Positions 25,514-32,793 of a stretch of DNA of 64,000 bases are shown piece after piece. The stretch spans positions 62,001-126,000 of the forward strand of contig NZ_CP009293.1 in assembly GCF_000767465.1 (NCBI RefSeq), given 5' to 3'. The notes under the pieces are model-generated. The model saw only the letters and a program-made list of their open reading frames with translations. It was not told the DNA's origin and made no database searches. The translations under genes were made by a program, and so were the position numbers. Positions within the stretch are counted from its first letter, which is position 1, and every line of letters starts with the position of its first letter. The stretch is from Novosphingobium pentaromativorans US6-1. Its GTDB lineage: Bacteria; Pseudomonadota; Alphaproteobacteria; Sphingomonadales; Sphingomonadaceae.

Positions 25514-26803
25514 CTACCGCATCACGCTGAGCAGATCATCGACGCTCGCCACCGCGAACGCGGAATATTCGTCGGCGACGGCGTAGGGCAGCAGCACACG
25601 CCGCCGGTGGAGCAGCGCGCCGCAGCTGTAGGTGACGTTCGGCACGTAGCCGCCATGCTCCTCGCCGCTCGGGAACAAAAGCGGAGAGGGTGTCCGCGCA
25701 AGCACCTTCGTAGGATCGTCCCGGTCGAGCAGGCAGGCGCCGATGCAGTAACCGCGGACCAGTCCCACGCCGTGGGTGAACACCAGCCACCCTTCGTCGA
25801 TCTCGATCGGCGAGCCGCAATTGCCGATCTGGACGAACTCCCACGGGTAACGAGGCGCCATGATGGGCACGCCTTCTTCCCATCGCTCAAGCGTGTCAGA
25901 TTGTAGAAGCCACAAGCTCTCACTATCCTGCCGTCCGAGCATTGTGTATCGCCCGTCGATGCGCCGCGGGAACAGCGCCATGCCTTTGTATCCCGCCATG
26001 GCGCCGACGAGTGGACGCATTTCATACGTGCGCACATCGATACCGCGCAAGAGCTCGGCGCGCGCCGTGCTGCCGTCGAAAGCTGTGTAGGTGCCGATTA
26101 CGCTTTGCGCACCATCATGATCTGTAAAGCGGACCAATCGCAAATCTTCCACGCCCTGCCGCTGGCTGGGCAGGATGGGAAAGATGACCGTTTCCGAAAT
26201 ATCCTCGCTGTCATCGGACCGCAGTCGGACCCATCCCTGCTCCTGGCGCTCTATTCGGGGTGGCACGCCTTGGCCGCTCGCCGTATCGATGACGAGGCCG
26301 TCGCCACCGTCCCAGCTTCCGGAGCGGAAGGTGACCGACGAGACGTGACCCTCGCCAACCCCGCGCAACGAAAGAAGGAAGCGTATGCTGCCGTCGCCTG
26401 GGTCGCGATGGGGAATCTCGACGATGCTGGGGTTGAACAGCGCCGCGCTTTCGAAGGCGTATTCTTGGCTGAAATAGGCACCGACGAGCAGCCGATCGTC
26501 TTGGTCGACCACGTTGATCCCAAGCCCGCCTTTGACTTCCTCGAAGCGGTGCAGGAACACATTGTCGACGCGTCGATGACGCCTTTGCATCGCGCGGCGC
26601 AGCAACGCCAGCATCCGCCGCCGATAGGTAGGATCGAGCGCCATCAGCCGGGCCGCAACAGCTTGGCTCCTCGGCGGCCGGCCCGCTGCAAACGCCGCAG
26701 GATAGTCGAAACCGAAAGGGCGGATGACCGTCCGGGAGGGATCGGGCATCAGCTTAATGTCGAGCTTGGTAAAGACATCGGCTGCCTTGAGGGTGTCGGT
26801 CAC
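25514..26803 (-). CDS. Glycoside hydrolase/phosphorylase family 130 protein
   Basis: 429 residues from a GTG at 26803. The five-bladed propeller of GH130 is suggested by FNPSIVEIPHRD, RFLLSLRGVGEGHVSS, GYKGMALFPRRIDGRYTMLGRQDSE, FVQIGNCGSPIEIDEGWLVFTHGVG, and VPNVTYSCGALLHRRRVLLPYAVADEY. GH130 enzymes phosphorolyse or hydrolyse beta-mannosides, releasing mannose-1-phosphate when acting as phosphorylases. The long N-terminal extension (about 100 residues before the first blade) is typical of one bacterial subgroup whose substrate is unclear. It stands alone on the minus strand, convergent with the vWA gene. Phosphomannomutase-like HAD genes elsewhere in the window could use the product; that is inference. 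Confidence 0.88.
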   Translation of the reverse strand: MTDTLKAADVFTKLDIKLMPDPSRTVIRPFGFDYPAAFAAGRPPRSQAVAARLMALDPTYRRRMLALLRRAMQRRHRRVDNVFLHRFEEVKGGLGINVVDQDDRLLVGAYFSQEYAFESAALFNPSIVEIPHRDPGDGSIRFLLSLRGVGEGHVSSVTFRSGSWDGGDGLVIDTASGQGVPPRIERQEQGWVRLRSDDSEDISETVIFPILPSQRQGVEDLRLVRFTDHDGAQSVIGTYTAFDGSTARAELLRGIDVRTYEMRPLVGAMAGYKGMALFPRRIDGRYTMLGRQDSESLWLLQSDTLERWEEGVPIMAPRYPWEFVQIGNCGSPIEIDEGWLVFTHGVGLVRGYCIGACLLDRDDPTKVLARTPSPLLFPSGEEHGGYVPNVTYSCGALLHRRRVLLPYAVADEYSAFAVASVDDLLSVMR

Positions 26804-26893
26804 TGCGTCATCCCGCGAGCTTTAGACGCAGCCGGACACGAGCGTACATCATGTCGGCTTCGCCTAGATAGGGCACTGTGATGCGAAGAGAAG

Positions 26894-27100
26894 TCAGCGC
26901 CATTTTCCCCGGTTGTAACTCCAGGCCGCAAAGCCCGCGCGATAGAGCGCGGCTGCTCGGAAGCTGAGGTAAAGCGCGAGACGGGGGTGGATCAAACCAA
27001 ATCGCCGCGTCCGGCTTGAGGTAGCCATCATGGCCCGTGCGGCAAGCAGCCAAACGCCAGCCGGCAACAGCGCAACAACAACCGATGGTCGCTTTCTCAT
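26894..27100 (-). CDS. Possible small basic membrane protein
   Basis: 68-codon frame from ATG 27100. It has a basic start (MRKRPS), a hydrophobic stretch (VVVALLPAGVWLLAARAMMA), and a basic, aromatic C-terminal half (LALYLSFRAAALYRAGFAAWSY). A 31-codon frame overlaps its stop and ends 4 bp before the GH130 start, which would fit a leader operon. No family, no strong ribosome binding site; could be chance in a weakly coding region. Confidence 0.3.
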   Translation of the reverse strand: MRKRPSVVVALLPAGVWLLAARAMMATSSRTRRFGLIHPRLALYLSFRAAALYRAGFAAWSYNRGKWR

Positions 27101-27507
27101 TCGAGTGCATCTTCCGAGTTCGTCATCTCGCTTGGCCGTCGACGTGCCGCCCGCTACTGCCGCGTGAAGTGACATTGATATCGAAATCAGCGGGAGAACC
27201 CCATGCGCGTTGTGGCCGCGCGAGTATATTGGGATGGCGTAGTCGCCCGGAAGCTCGCACCGGGCGCACTGGGTACCGGCGACCGAAATCGAACGGACGG
27301 TGCGTACATTGTCCGCATGGTCTGTCATGCTCGCGCTTCTGACATCGGCTACAGCGCTTTCCAGTGTGAATTTTCCCGGCATTGTAGGTGTGACGGCCAG
27401 GTTCGGCTAAGGCATTTTTCTTCTCGCCATGGGCAGCCTCTGCGCGGCGATCTGTCTGCGTCTGCGCCGACAACGCTGGGTGTAGCGTTTGAGAGAGCGG
27501 TCGGCGA
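27101..27507. other. Non-coding or degraded stretch upstream of GH130
   Basis: About 400 bp with open frames on both strands but none with a recognisable domain, signal peptide or ribosome binding site. Cys-containing fragments such as VAGTQCARCELPGDY on the minus strand look protein-like but lack a credible start. Together with the frameshifted gene next door it may be decaying sequence. Confidence 0.4.
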
Positions 27508-27836
27508 TCACACCTCTTCATTGTCCCCGCCACCGGCACCTTTAGGCCGCGCCGGCCGGACCGGTGGTGGCAGGTTGGCCGACAGGCGTAGCTTTGCGAT
27601 CGTGATTTCCCTTTGGAGCCGGGCGTTGTCTGCCCGGATCGAACGGAAGGTGAAATGGCATAGAAAAGGGTGAACAGCGACAGTAGCGAACTCGCGATCA
27701 AACAGGCGCGCGGATACAGGCCCAGAGAACCCAGGACCATGATCGTGCCAGCGGCTGCCAGTCCCAACACCGTGACGATGATCGAGCGGCGTCGGAATGC
27801 GGCGCGGCGGGCCTGCGATCTCCTCTTTTCCTTCAT
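27508..27836 (-). pseudogene. Small membrane/coiled-coil protein, apparently frameshifted
   Basis: The minus strand encodes an N-terminal half from ATG 27836 with a basic start and two hydrophobic stretches (IIVTVLGLAAAGTIMVLG, CLIASSLLSLFTLFYA). At about 27655 the sensible sequence moves to another frame: FRSIRADNARLQREITIAKL, then LSANLPPPVRPARPKGAGG, ending at 27508. The two halves join as membrane anchor plus short coiled coil plus Pro-rich tail. In the first frame the sequence after the shift is low-quality Arg/Ser-rich text. One base change in phase would restore a protein of about 108 residues. It could be a real frameshift mutation or a sequencing error. Confidence 0.5.
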
Positions 27837-27887
27837 GAGGCTTGATCCTCAATCTTCAAGTTATAACACGGCAGGTGTTTGCGGGCG

Positions 27888-29189
27888 CTACGGCAGGAGC
27901 ACGGACGCGAGCGCCGCGCCGGCCATGACAATCGTTGCGAGGCAGCCAAGCACCAGAAGTGGACGCGAGGCTGTGAAATTGCCAAGCACCGATCGGCGAT
28001 GGGCGATGGTCATCATCGTCGCCATGATCGGGACGGCGACAAAGCCGTTGATGACCGCGCTGTAGATAAGCGCATGCATCGGATCGATCGGTGACCAGCT
28101 GATCGCGAGCCCTACCAGTGTCGCAAGGCCGATGATGGTGTAGAAGCCCACCGCATGCCAGGGCTTTTCTTCGAGGCCGCATTTCCAGCCGCGGCTCTCA
28201 CCTACGGCATAGGCGGCCGATCCCGCCAACACCGGAACCGCCAGCATGCCGGTGCCGATGATGCCGAGGGCGAAGAGCGCCAGGGCGAACTTGCCCGCGA
28301 CCGGCTCGAGTGCCTTTGCGGCATCGGTCGCGGTCTGGATCGATGTCTGACCGGCGGCATTCAAGGTCGCCGCCGTGCCGATCATGATCGCGAGGGCCAC
28401 CACAACCGAAATCGCCATGCCGGCGAAGGTGTCGATGCGGATGCGCTGAAACTCGCGCCGCGCCTGGCCGGGCGCCTCTTTCAAAGGTTTTGCATCAGGG
28501 TCCTGGGAGACTTGCTCGACCTCTTGCGCGGACTGCCAGAAGAACAGATAGGGACTGATCGTGGTCCCGAGGACGGCGACGATCATCGTCCAGGCACCGA
28601 CGCCGGCCACCTTGGGCCAGACGAGGCCTACCAACACGGCGGACCAATCGATCTTTACCAGGAAGAGGACGGCAACATAGGCAAGCAGGCTCAGGGTCAC
28701 CCATTTTAGCAAGGCAGCATAGCGCTTGTAAGGGACGAACAGCTGCAAGGTCAGTGAAACCAGTGCCAGGCCAACGGTCAGAATTTTGCCATCGAAGCCG
28801 ACGATGAGCCCCGCCGCCTGACCCATAGCGGCGAGGTCGGCGCCGATATTGATCGTGTTGGCGATTAACAGCAGTGCCACGAGGCCCGCGACAAGCCATT
28901 TGGGCAAGGCGTTGCTCATATTCTTGGCAAGACCGCAACCGGTGACACGACCGATATGGGCGCTGATGAGCTGGATCGCGGTCATCAGCGGATAGACGAG
29001 CACCATGACCCAGAGGAGCTGGAAGCCGAAGCGAGCGCCGACCTGCGAGTAGGTGGCGATCCCGCTCGGGTCGTCGTCGGCCGCTCCGGTGACGAGCCCG
29101 GGGCCGAGCTGTTCAAACAGCGCTACCGATCGCAAGCGGCGATGGAACTTCTGCAGGGGTTTTGGGCGTGACCGCTGGAGGGCGTGCAT
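27888..29189 (-). CDS. Nramp-family-like divalent metal transporter with altered site motifs
   Basis: 433 residues, about 11 transmembrane helices. The Nramp fold is recognisable from GPGLVTGAADDDPSGIATYSQVG in TM1 and VLGTTISPYLFFWQSAQEVEQ in TM6. Canonical Nramp proteins have DPGN in TM1 and MPH in TM6; here they are DPSG and ISP. Loss of the methionine and asparagine ligands is a feature of Nramp-related Mg2+ transporters and other divergent clades, so the ion may be Mg2+ or an undefined divalent cation rather than Mn2+/Fe2+. It is monocistronic on the minus strand. Confidence 0.9.
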   Translation of the reverse strand: MHALQRSRPKPLQKFHRRLRSVALFEQLGPGLVTGAADDDPSGIATYSQVGARFGFQLLWVMVLVYPLMTAIQLISAHIGRVTGCGLAKNMSNALPKWLVAGLVALLLIANTINIGADLAAMGQAAGLIVGFDGKILTVGLALVSLTLQLFVPYKRYAALLKWVTLSLLAYVAVLFLVKIDWSAVLVGLVWPKVAGVGAWTMIVAVLGTTISPYLFFWQSAQEVEQVSQDPDAKPLKEAPGQARREFQRIRIDTFAGMAISVVVALAIMIGTAATLNAAGQTSIQTATDAAKALEPVAGKFALALFALGIIGTGMLAVPVLAGSAAYAVGESRGWKCGLEEKPWHAVGFYTIIGLATLVGLAISWSPIDPMHALIYSAVINGFVAVPIMATMMTIAHRRSVLGNFTASRPLLVLGCLATIVMAGAALASVLLP

Positions 29190-29599
29190 CTGGACCGACT
29201 CAATCTTTCCGAGCTAGGTCGAAAATCGCCACCGTCGTGCTCGATCAAGCCAGTGGAAACTCAAGGAATCACTAAAACTACTGCGTGGGTTGCTTCATTT
29301 CGCCCATTGCGTCCACGGCATTCTTCCCGCCGTGCGCGACCGCATTGGTGTTGCAGTGCTGCATAGGATCAGCGCCCGCTGCGCCATGTACGGCTTTGTC
29401 GATATGTCGAATGGAATTGCATACGTCGAATAACTGCTAACTGAGCGCAGAGAGCCCCGAATAAACCGCGAACGGGCCGCCGCAATGGTGGCACCTTGGA
29501 CGGTCTGGTGCATTCCACCAACTTTGGGCGCGCGCGAAGCGGCTAACCAACCCGGTCGACGGGAGATGAGCGCGCGGCTAGACAGAGGAAGGATGTGGC
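29190..29599. other. Intergenic region between divergent Nramp-like and HAD genes
   Basis: About 410 bp without a gene I can support. It should hold promoters for the Nramp-like gene (minus) and the HAD gene (plus). I looked for a Mn2+ or Mg2+ riboswitch-like structure and saw nothing convincing by eye. Confidence 0.45.
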
Positions 29600-30349
29600 A
29601 TGAAGCGACTGATTGCGTTCGATCTGGACGGCACGCTGGCGGAAAGCAAACAGCCTTTGTCCCAAGAGATGGGCGCCGCGCTATCGAGCCTTCTGGAGGT
29701 TGCGGATGTGGCGGTGATCTCGGGCGGTGACTGGCCGCAGTTCGACAAGCAAGTCGCATTGCGCCTGCCGGCCGACGCTAAGCGAGAGCGGCTCTGGCTG
29801 ATGCCGACCACCGGCACCAAACTCTATCGGTTCGACGGGAGCGCGTGGCAAACGGTCTATGCGGACCTGTTCGAAAAGGAGGAGAAGGCAAAGATCCGCG
29901 CAGCTTTCGACCGGGCGCTGGCGGAGGCGGATCTGACCGATGAACGCATCTGGGGAGACCGGCTCGAAGACCGCGGCAGCCAGTTCACCTTTTCGGGGCT
30001 CGGGCAGCAAGCGCCGCTCGAAGCCAAGGAGGCATGGGATCCGGATCGCACCAAGCGGACGGCGCTTCAGGCCGTTCTCCGCGAAGCACTACCCGGTCTT
30101 TCGATCAACCTCGGCGGCACCACGTCGATCGACGTCACGCGCGCAGGCGTAGACAAGGGCTACGGTCTCAAGCGGTTGAGCGCGGAAAGCGGCGTCGGGC
30201 TGGATGAAATGCTGTTTCTGGGCGATGCGATCTATCCGGGCGGCAACGACTATCCGGCGGCCGAGATTGGTCTCGACACCGTAAGGGTTCGTGACGTCGC
30301 GGAGACGGTTTCGGTGATCACCGCGATCGTCGCTTGCCTGAAACGATGA
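29600..30349 (+). CDS. HAD-IIB hydrolase, phosphomannomutase-like (copy 2)
   Basis: 249 residues; ATG 29600 has GAGGAAGGA upstream. It is a full-length paralogue of 2335-3084: FDLDGTLAES, AVISGGDWPQF, WLMPTTGTKLYRF, NLGGTTSIDVT, then GVDKGYGLKRL and GDAIYPGGNDYPAAE all align. Catalytic Asp residues (D8, D10), the motif II Ser and the late GD are present, so it should be active as a phosphatase or mutase on a sugar phosphate. It lies 62 bp upstream of a DedA gene on the same strand. Two near-identical enzymes in one window suggest duplication and perhaps distinct expression. Confidence 0.86.
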   Translation: MKRLIAFDLDGTLAESKQPLSQEMGAALSSLLEVADVAVISGGDWPQFDKQVALRLPADAKRERLWLMPTTGTKLYRFDGSAWQTVYADLFEKEEKAKIRAAFDRALAEADLTDERIWGDRLEDRGSQFTFSGLGQQAPLEAKEAWDPDRTKRTALQAVLREALPGLSINLGGTTSIDVTRAGVDKGYGLKRLSAESGVGLDEMLFLGDAIYPGGNDYPAAEIGLDTVRVRDVAETVSVITAIVACLKR

Positions 30350-30411
30350 TCGCGCGGAGGGATTGTTGATGAAAGTAACCGTCACGGCAACGCTCGCTTG
30401 GAGAAAGCAGA

Positions 30412-31014
30412 ATGTATGACGCGATCGTCGCGCTGATCTCCAACCTGGGCGGCCTTGGCGTATTTCTGCTCATGTTTGGGGAGAATCTTTTCCCGCCTGT
30501 CCCGTCCGAGGTCATCCTGCCGCTGGCCGGCTATACGGCAGCGCAGGGGCGCGGCTCGCTGCCGGTCGTGATCATGGCCGGCACGCTGGGGTCGGTCGCT
30601 GGTGCCACCCTCTGGTATTATGTGGGGCGCTGGATCGGGATCGAGCGGCTCAAGCGGTTTGCCGCGGATCATGGCCGCTGGCTGACGTTGACACCCGAAG
30701 AAATCGATCGGGTGGACAAATGGTTCGATCGCTATGGTCGCTGGGCGGTGCTGTTCGGCAGGCTGTTGCCGGGCATCCGCACGCTGATTTCGGTGCCGGC
30801 TGGTGTCACCGGCATGGCGCTGGGGCCATTTTTGGCCTGGACCACCATCGGATCGGCGGCGTGGACTGCCATGCTGGCCATCGCAGGCTATGAGTTGGGC
30901 GAGCGCTACGGCCAGATCGCCACGATTGTCGAGCCGGTCAGCAATGCCGTGCTGGCGTTGGCAGGAATCTGGTATCTTTGGCGCGTTGCGACCTTCGGTC
31001 GGAAGCATCGCTAA
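30412..31014 (+). CDS. DedA-family membrane protein
   Basis: 200 residues with GGAGAAAG upstream of the ATG. Family motifs: FGENLFPPVPSEVILPLAG near the N-terminus (the E..FP.P.E re-entrant loop) and FGRLLPGIRTLISVPAGVTGM in the middle (F.R..P..R..... AG). DedA proteins are inner-membrane lipid flippases or transporters needed for undecaprenyl-phosphate recycling, proton-motive force and pH or drug tolerance. Likely cotranscribed with the HAD gene 62 bp upstream. Confidence 0.92.
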   Translation: MYDAIVALISNLGGLGVFLLMFGENLFPPVPSEVILPLAGYTAAQGRGSLPVVIMAGTLGSVAGATLWYYVGRWIGIERLKRFAADHGRWLTLTPEEIDRVDKWFDRYGRWAVLFGRLLPGIRTLISVPAGVTGMALGPFLAWTTIGSAAWTAMLAIAGYELGERYGQIATIVEPVSNAVLALAGIWYLWRVATFGRKHR

Positions 31015-31095
31015 GTCGGACCGGCGTAATCAGGCATTGGGTGTGAGCAGGCCGGTGTCTCACCGGTGAGCGCTAAGCAGTGAAGCCATAGCGCC

Positions 31096-31521
31096 TCAAA
31101 TCGACATGTTCATTATGTCCTTATAGGCTGTGAGCAGTTTGTTGCGTACCTGCAGAGTCGCTTCGAACTGAATGGACGCCTGCTGCTGAGTGAGCATGAC
31201 GCTTGCGATGTCGGTTGTTTCTCCGCGCTCATAGGCTTCCGCCGCGGTGTCCTCGGCGTCCAGTCCGGTATTGACCCGGGCCAGCAGGCTTGAAAGCGTC
31301 GAGGCGAAACCGGGCACGGGACCCGCGGTTTCGGGGGGAGGAGTCCCGCCTGTGCTCGTTGCACGAAGGGTAGAAGGAGCGTTTTGGGCATTCACCAATG
31401 CCGTAGCGAATTGTGCGCCTCGTTGGGCATCGACCGGTGAACGCTGCACCGCGGCACGCAGGGCGGCATTGCCCTGGATGATCGCGTTGCGCGCGGCCAT
31501 GATGCTGCCGATGTCGCTCAT
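31096..31521 (-). CDS. fliE: Flagellar hook-basal body protein FliE, without other flagellar genes nearby
   Basis: 141 residues. The C-terminal two thirds match FliE: PGFASTLSSLLARVNTGLDAEDTAAEAYERGETTDIASVMLTQQQASIQFEATLQVRNKLLTAYKDIMNMSI, with the diagnostic D...M......Q...QF.A..QVRNK...AY..IM.M pattern, shown here only in part. FliE links the MS ring to the proximal rod in the periplasm. The gene is complete and has a plausible start, but no fliF, flgB, flgC or other flagellar gene is present in the 64 kb. It is convergent with dedA and upstream of a small secreted protein gene on the same strand. Confidence 0.88.
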   Translation of the reverse strand: MSDIGSIMAARNAIIQGNAALRAAVQRSPVDAQRGAQFATALVNAQNAPSTLRATSTGGTPPPETAGPVPGFASTLSSLLARVNTGLDAEDTAAEAYERGETTDIASVMLTQQQASIQFEATLQVRNKLLTAYKDIMNMSI

Positions 31522-31636
31522 TCGTCCTGCTCCTTGAGGCGAGAAAATTGTCCTTCATTAAGGTTAACAAGCAGTGAAGGACTGCCCATTGCCTATCTCG
31601 GAACGGGCTTTCAAAGGAGCGATAGTCGGCGAAAGT

Positions 31637-31948
31637 CTACCGAGTACCGTATGGTGAGCCTGAACGTTTTTTAGAGCCGTTGCGGGCCTCTCGGTCGGTA
31701 GGTGTGGGCTTTGCCGGATCAGCACGGGGGGTGAGATAGGGCGCCCGACGCGGGTAGCGTTCGGTCGTAGTGGGGGTGGAATTGCCCTTGTAGTCGACGC
31801 CCGAGTAGGGGTGGCCTCCGTCCCAGTTGACGCCGCCATGTGACCCGGTCCAATTCACGCCGCCGCCATGCTGTCCGGCAAGTGCCGGCGCGGCCAGAAA
31901 GAGAGCCGCTGCCGATCCGGCCAAAAGCGACAAAGCACGCCTGTTCAC
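31637..31948 (-). CDS. Small secreted Gly/Trp-rich protein
   Basis: 103 residues with a clean signal peptide (LSLLAGSAAALFLAAPALAG). The mature part opens with repeated short blocks: GGVNWTGSHGG, GVNWDGGHPYSG and GVDYKGN, i.e. three copies of a GVxW/Y-x-G motif, and ends basic and Pro-rich. No known domain. AGGAGG lies 6 bp upstream of the ATG. Probably a periplasmic or exported structural or metal-interacting peptide; function unknown. Confidence 0.7.
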   Translation of the reverse strand: MNRRALSLLAGSAAALFLAAPALAGQHGGGVNWTGSHGGVNWDGGHPYSGVDYKGNSTPTTTERYPRRAPYLTPRADPAKPTPTDREARNGSKKRSGSPYGTR

Positions 31949-32128
31949 GACAACCTCCTGACTTTAGTCAACCGTGGGCGAGCAGCGTGGCATCCTTTGG
32001 TTGAATTGGCGGTGAATGACGCTGACGCCCCGTAAAGCCAGCACGCTGCGCAGTTTGCTATGCGAAGGAGGCTCTGTGGTGTATCGTGAACATGCGGCCT
32101 TCGGGGAGGCACGCCAGAAGGAAGAACA

Positions 32129-32545
32129 ATGTTGTTCACGAGATCGAGGCTTGCGGGAGTTGGTTTGCTGGCCGTACTTGCTTTGAGCGGATGCGCCACC
32201 ACGCCGCGCGGACCAGGGTACGTCTATTACCGCGTGCCCTGCACGACCCCGGGTTCGATAGCCGCGGAGCCGATTGCGCCCGTTACCAGATCGCCGTCGC
32301 CTCCCGCGACCCCGACTGAAGGAGGTGTGACGGCGGCGCCGACCTGCCTGCTTGTCCTCTCTCCGGCGGTAGCCTCGCGCGGCTATTACCCTGCCGGTTA
32401 TTACGGCCAACCCTATTTTGGCACCTTCGGCTACGGATCGGCGTTCGTTGGCTTGGGGCACCGTTCGATCGGCCATGGATCACGCGGCCATCACCGCATG
32501 AGCGGTGGCCATCATAATTCCGGACACGGCTCAGGCCACCACTGA
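32129..32545 (+). CDS. Small lipoprotein with His/Gly/Ser-rich tail
   Basis: 138 residues with lipoprotein signal ending LALSGCATT. The mature part is Pro/Thr-rich, then YYPAGYYGQPYFGTFGYGSAF, then a C-terminal tail of repeated HGSRGHH / SGGHHNSGHGSGHH that could bind metal. No conserved catalytic domain. Anchored on the periplasmic face. Other His-rich exported proteins in this window (14254, 46688) give it a consistent metal-stress setting, but that is inference. Confidence 0.7.
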   Translation: MLFTRSRLAGVGLLAVLALSGCATTPRGPGYVYYRVPCTTPGSIAAEPIAPVTRSPSPPATPTEGGVTAAPTCLLVLSPAVASRGYYPAGYYGQPYFGTFGYGSAFVGLGHRSIGHGSRGHHRMSGGHHNSGHGSGHH

Positions 32546-32587
32546 CAAGGACCCGGAGCTTAGCTGCGGTGCAATGATCGTAAAGCA

Positions 32588-32713
32588 CTACTCTTCCGGC
32601 AGGTCTTCGACGCTTTCCCGGCCATCGTCATCCGGCTGCGGAAGCTGTTCCGGGGTCTGGTCGGGGCCGCGGGGTGGAGAGTCGGGATGCGGATCGGGTG
32701 GGGTGCTGGCCAT
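32588..32713 (-). CDS. 41-residue acidic, proline-rich protein
   Basis: Very short gene with an excellent ribosome binding site: GGAG 6 bp before ATG 32713. The product starts MASTPPDPHPDSPPRG, continues with PDQTPEQLPQPDDDGRE, and ends SVEDLPEE. It is Pro/Asp/Glu-rich, without Cys, signal or membrane helix, and is likely disordered. It lies 80 bp beyond the pyruvate kinase stop on the same strand and could be a third gene of that operon. Codon content and the start signal support translation; function unknown. Confidence 0.6.
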   Translation of the reverse strand: MASTPPDPHPDSPPRGPDQTPEQLPQPDDDGRESVEDLPEE

Positions 32714-32793
32714 GGCTATCTCCTTGCATCCCCAGAACCGGCGAGAGCGCCTGACAGTTCCAGATACCTCATTGGGCTAATGTGTGTCGAAGG

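Noticed and set aside
27888..29189. Naming the Nramp-like gene mntH
   Set aside because: Both canonical metal-site motifs are altered, so Mn2+ specificity cannot be claimed.
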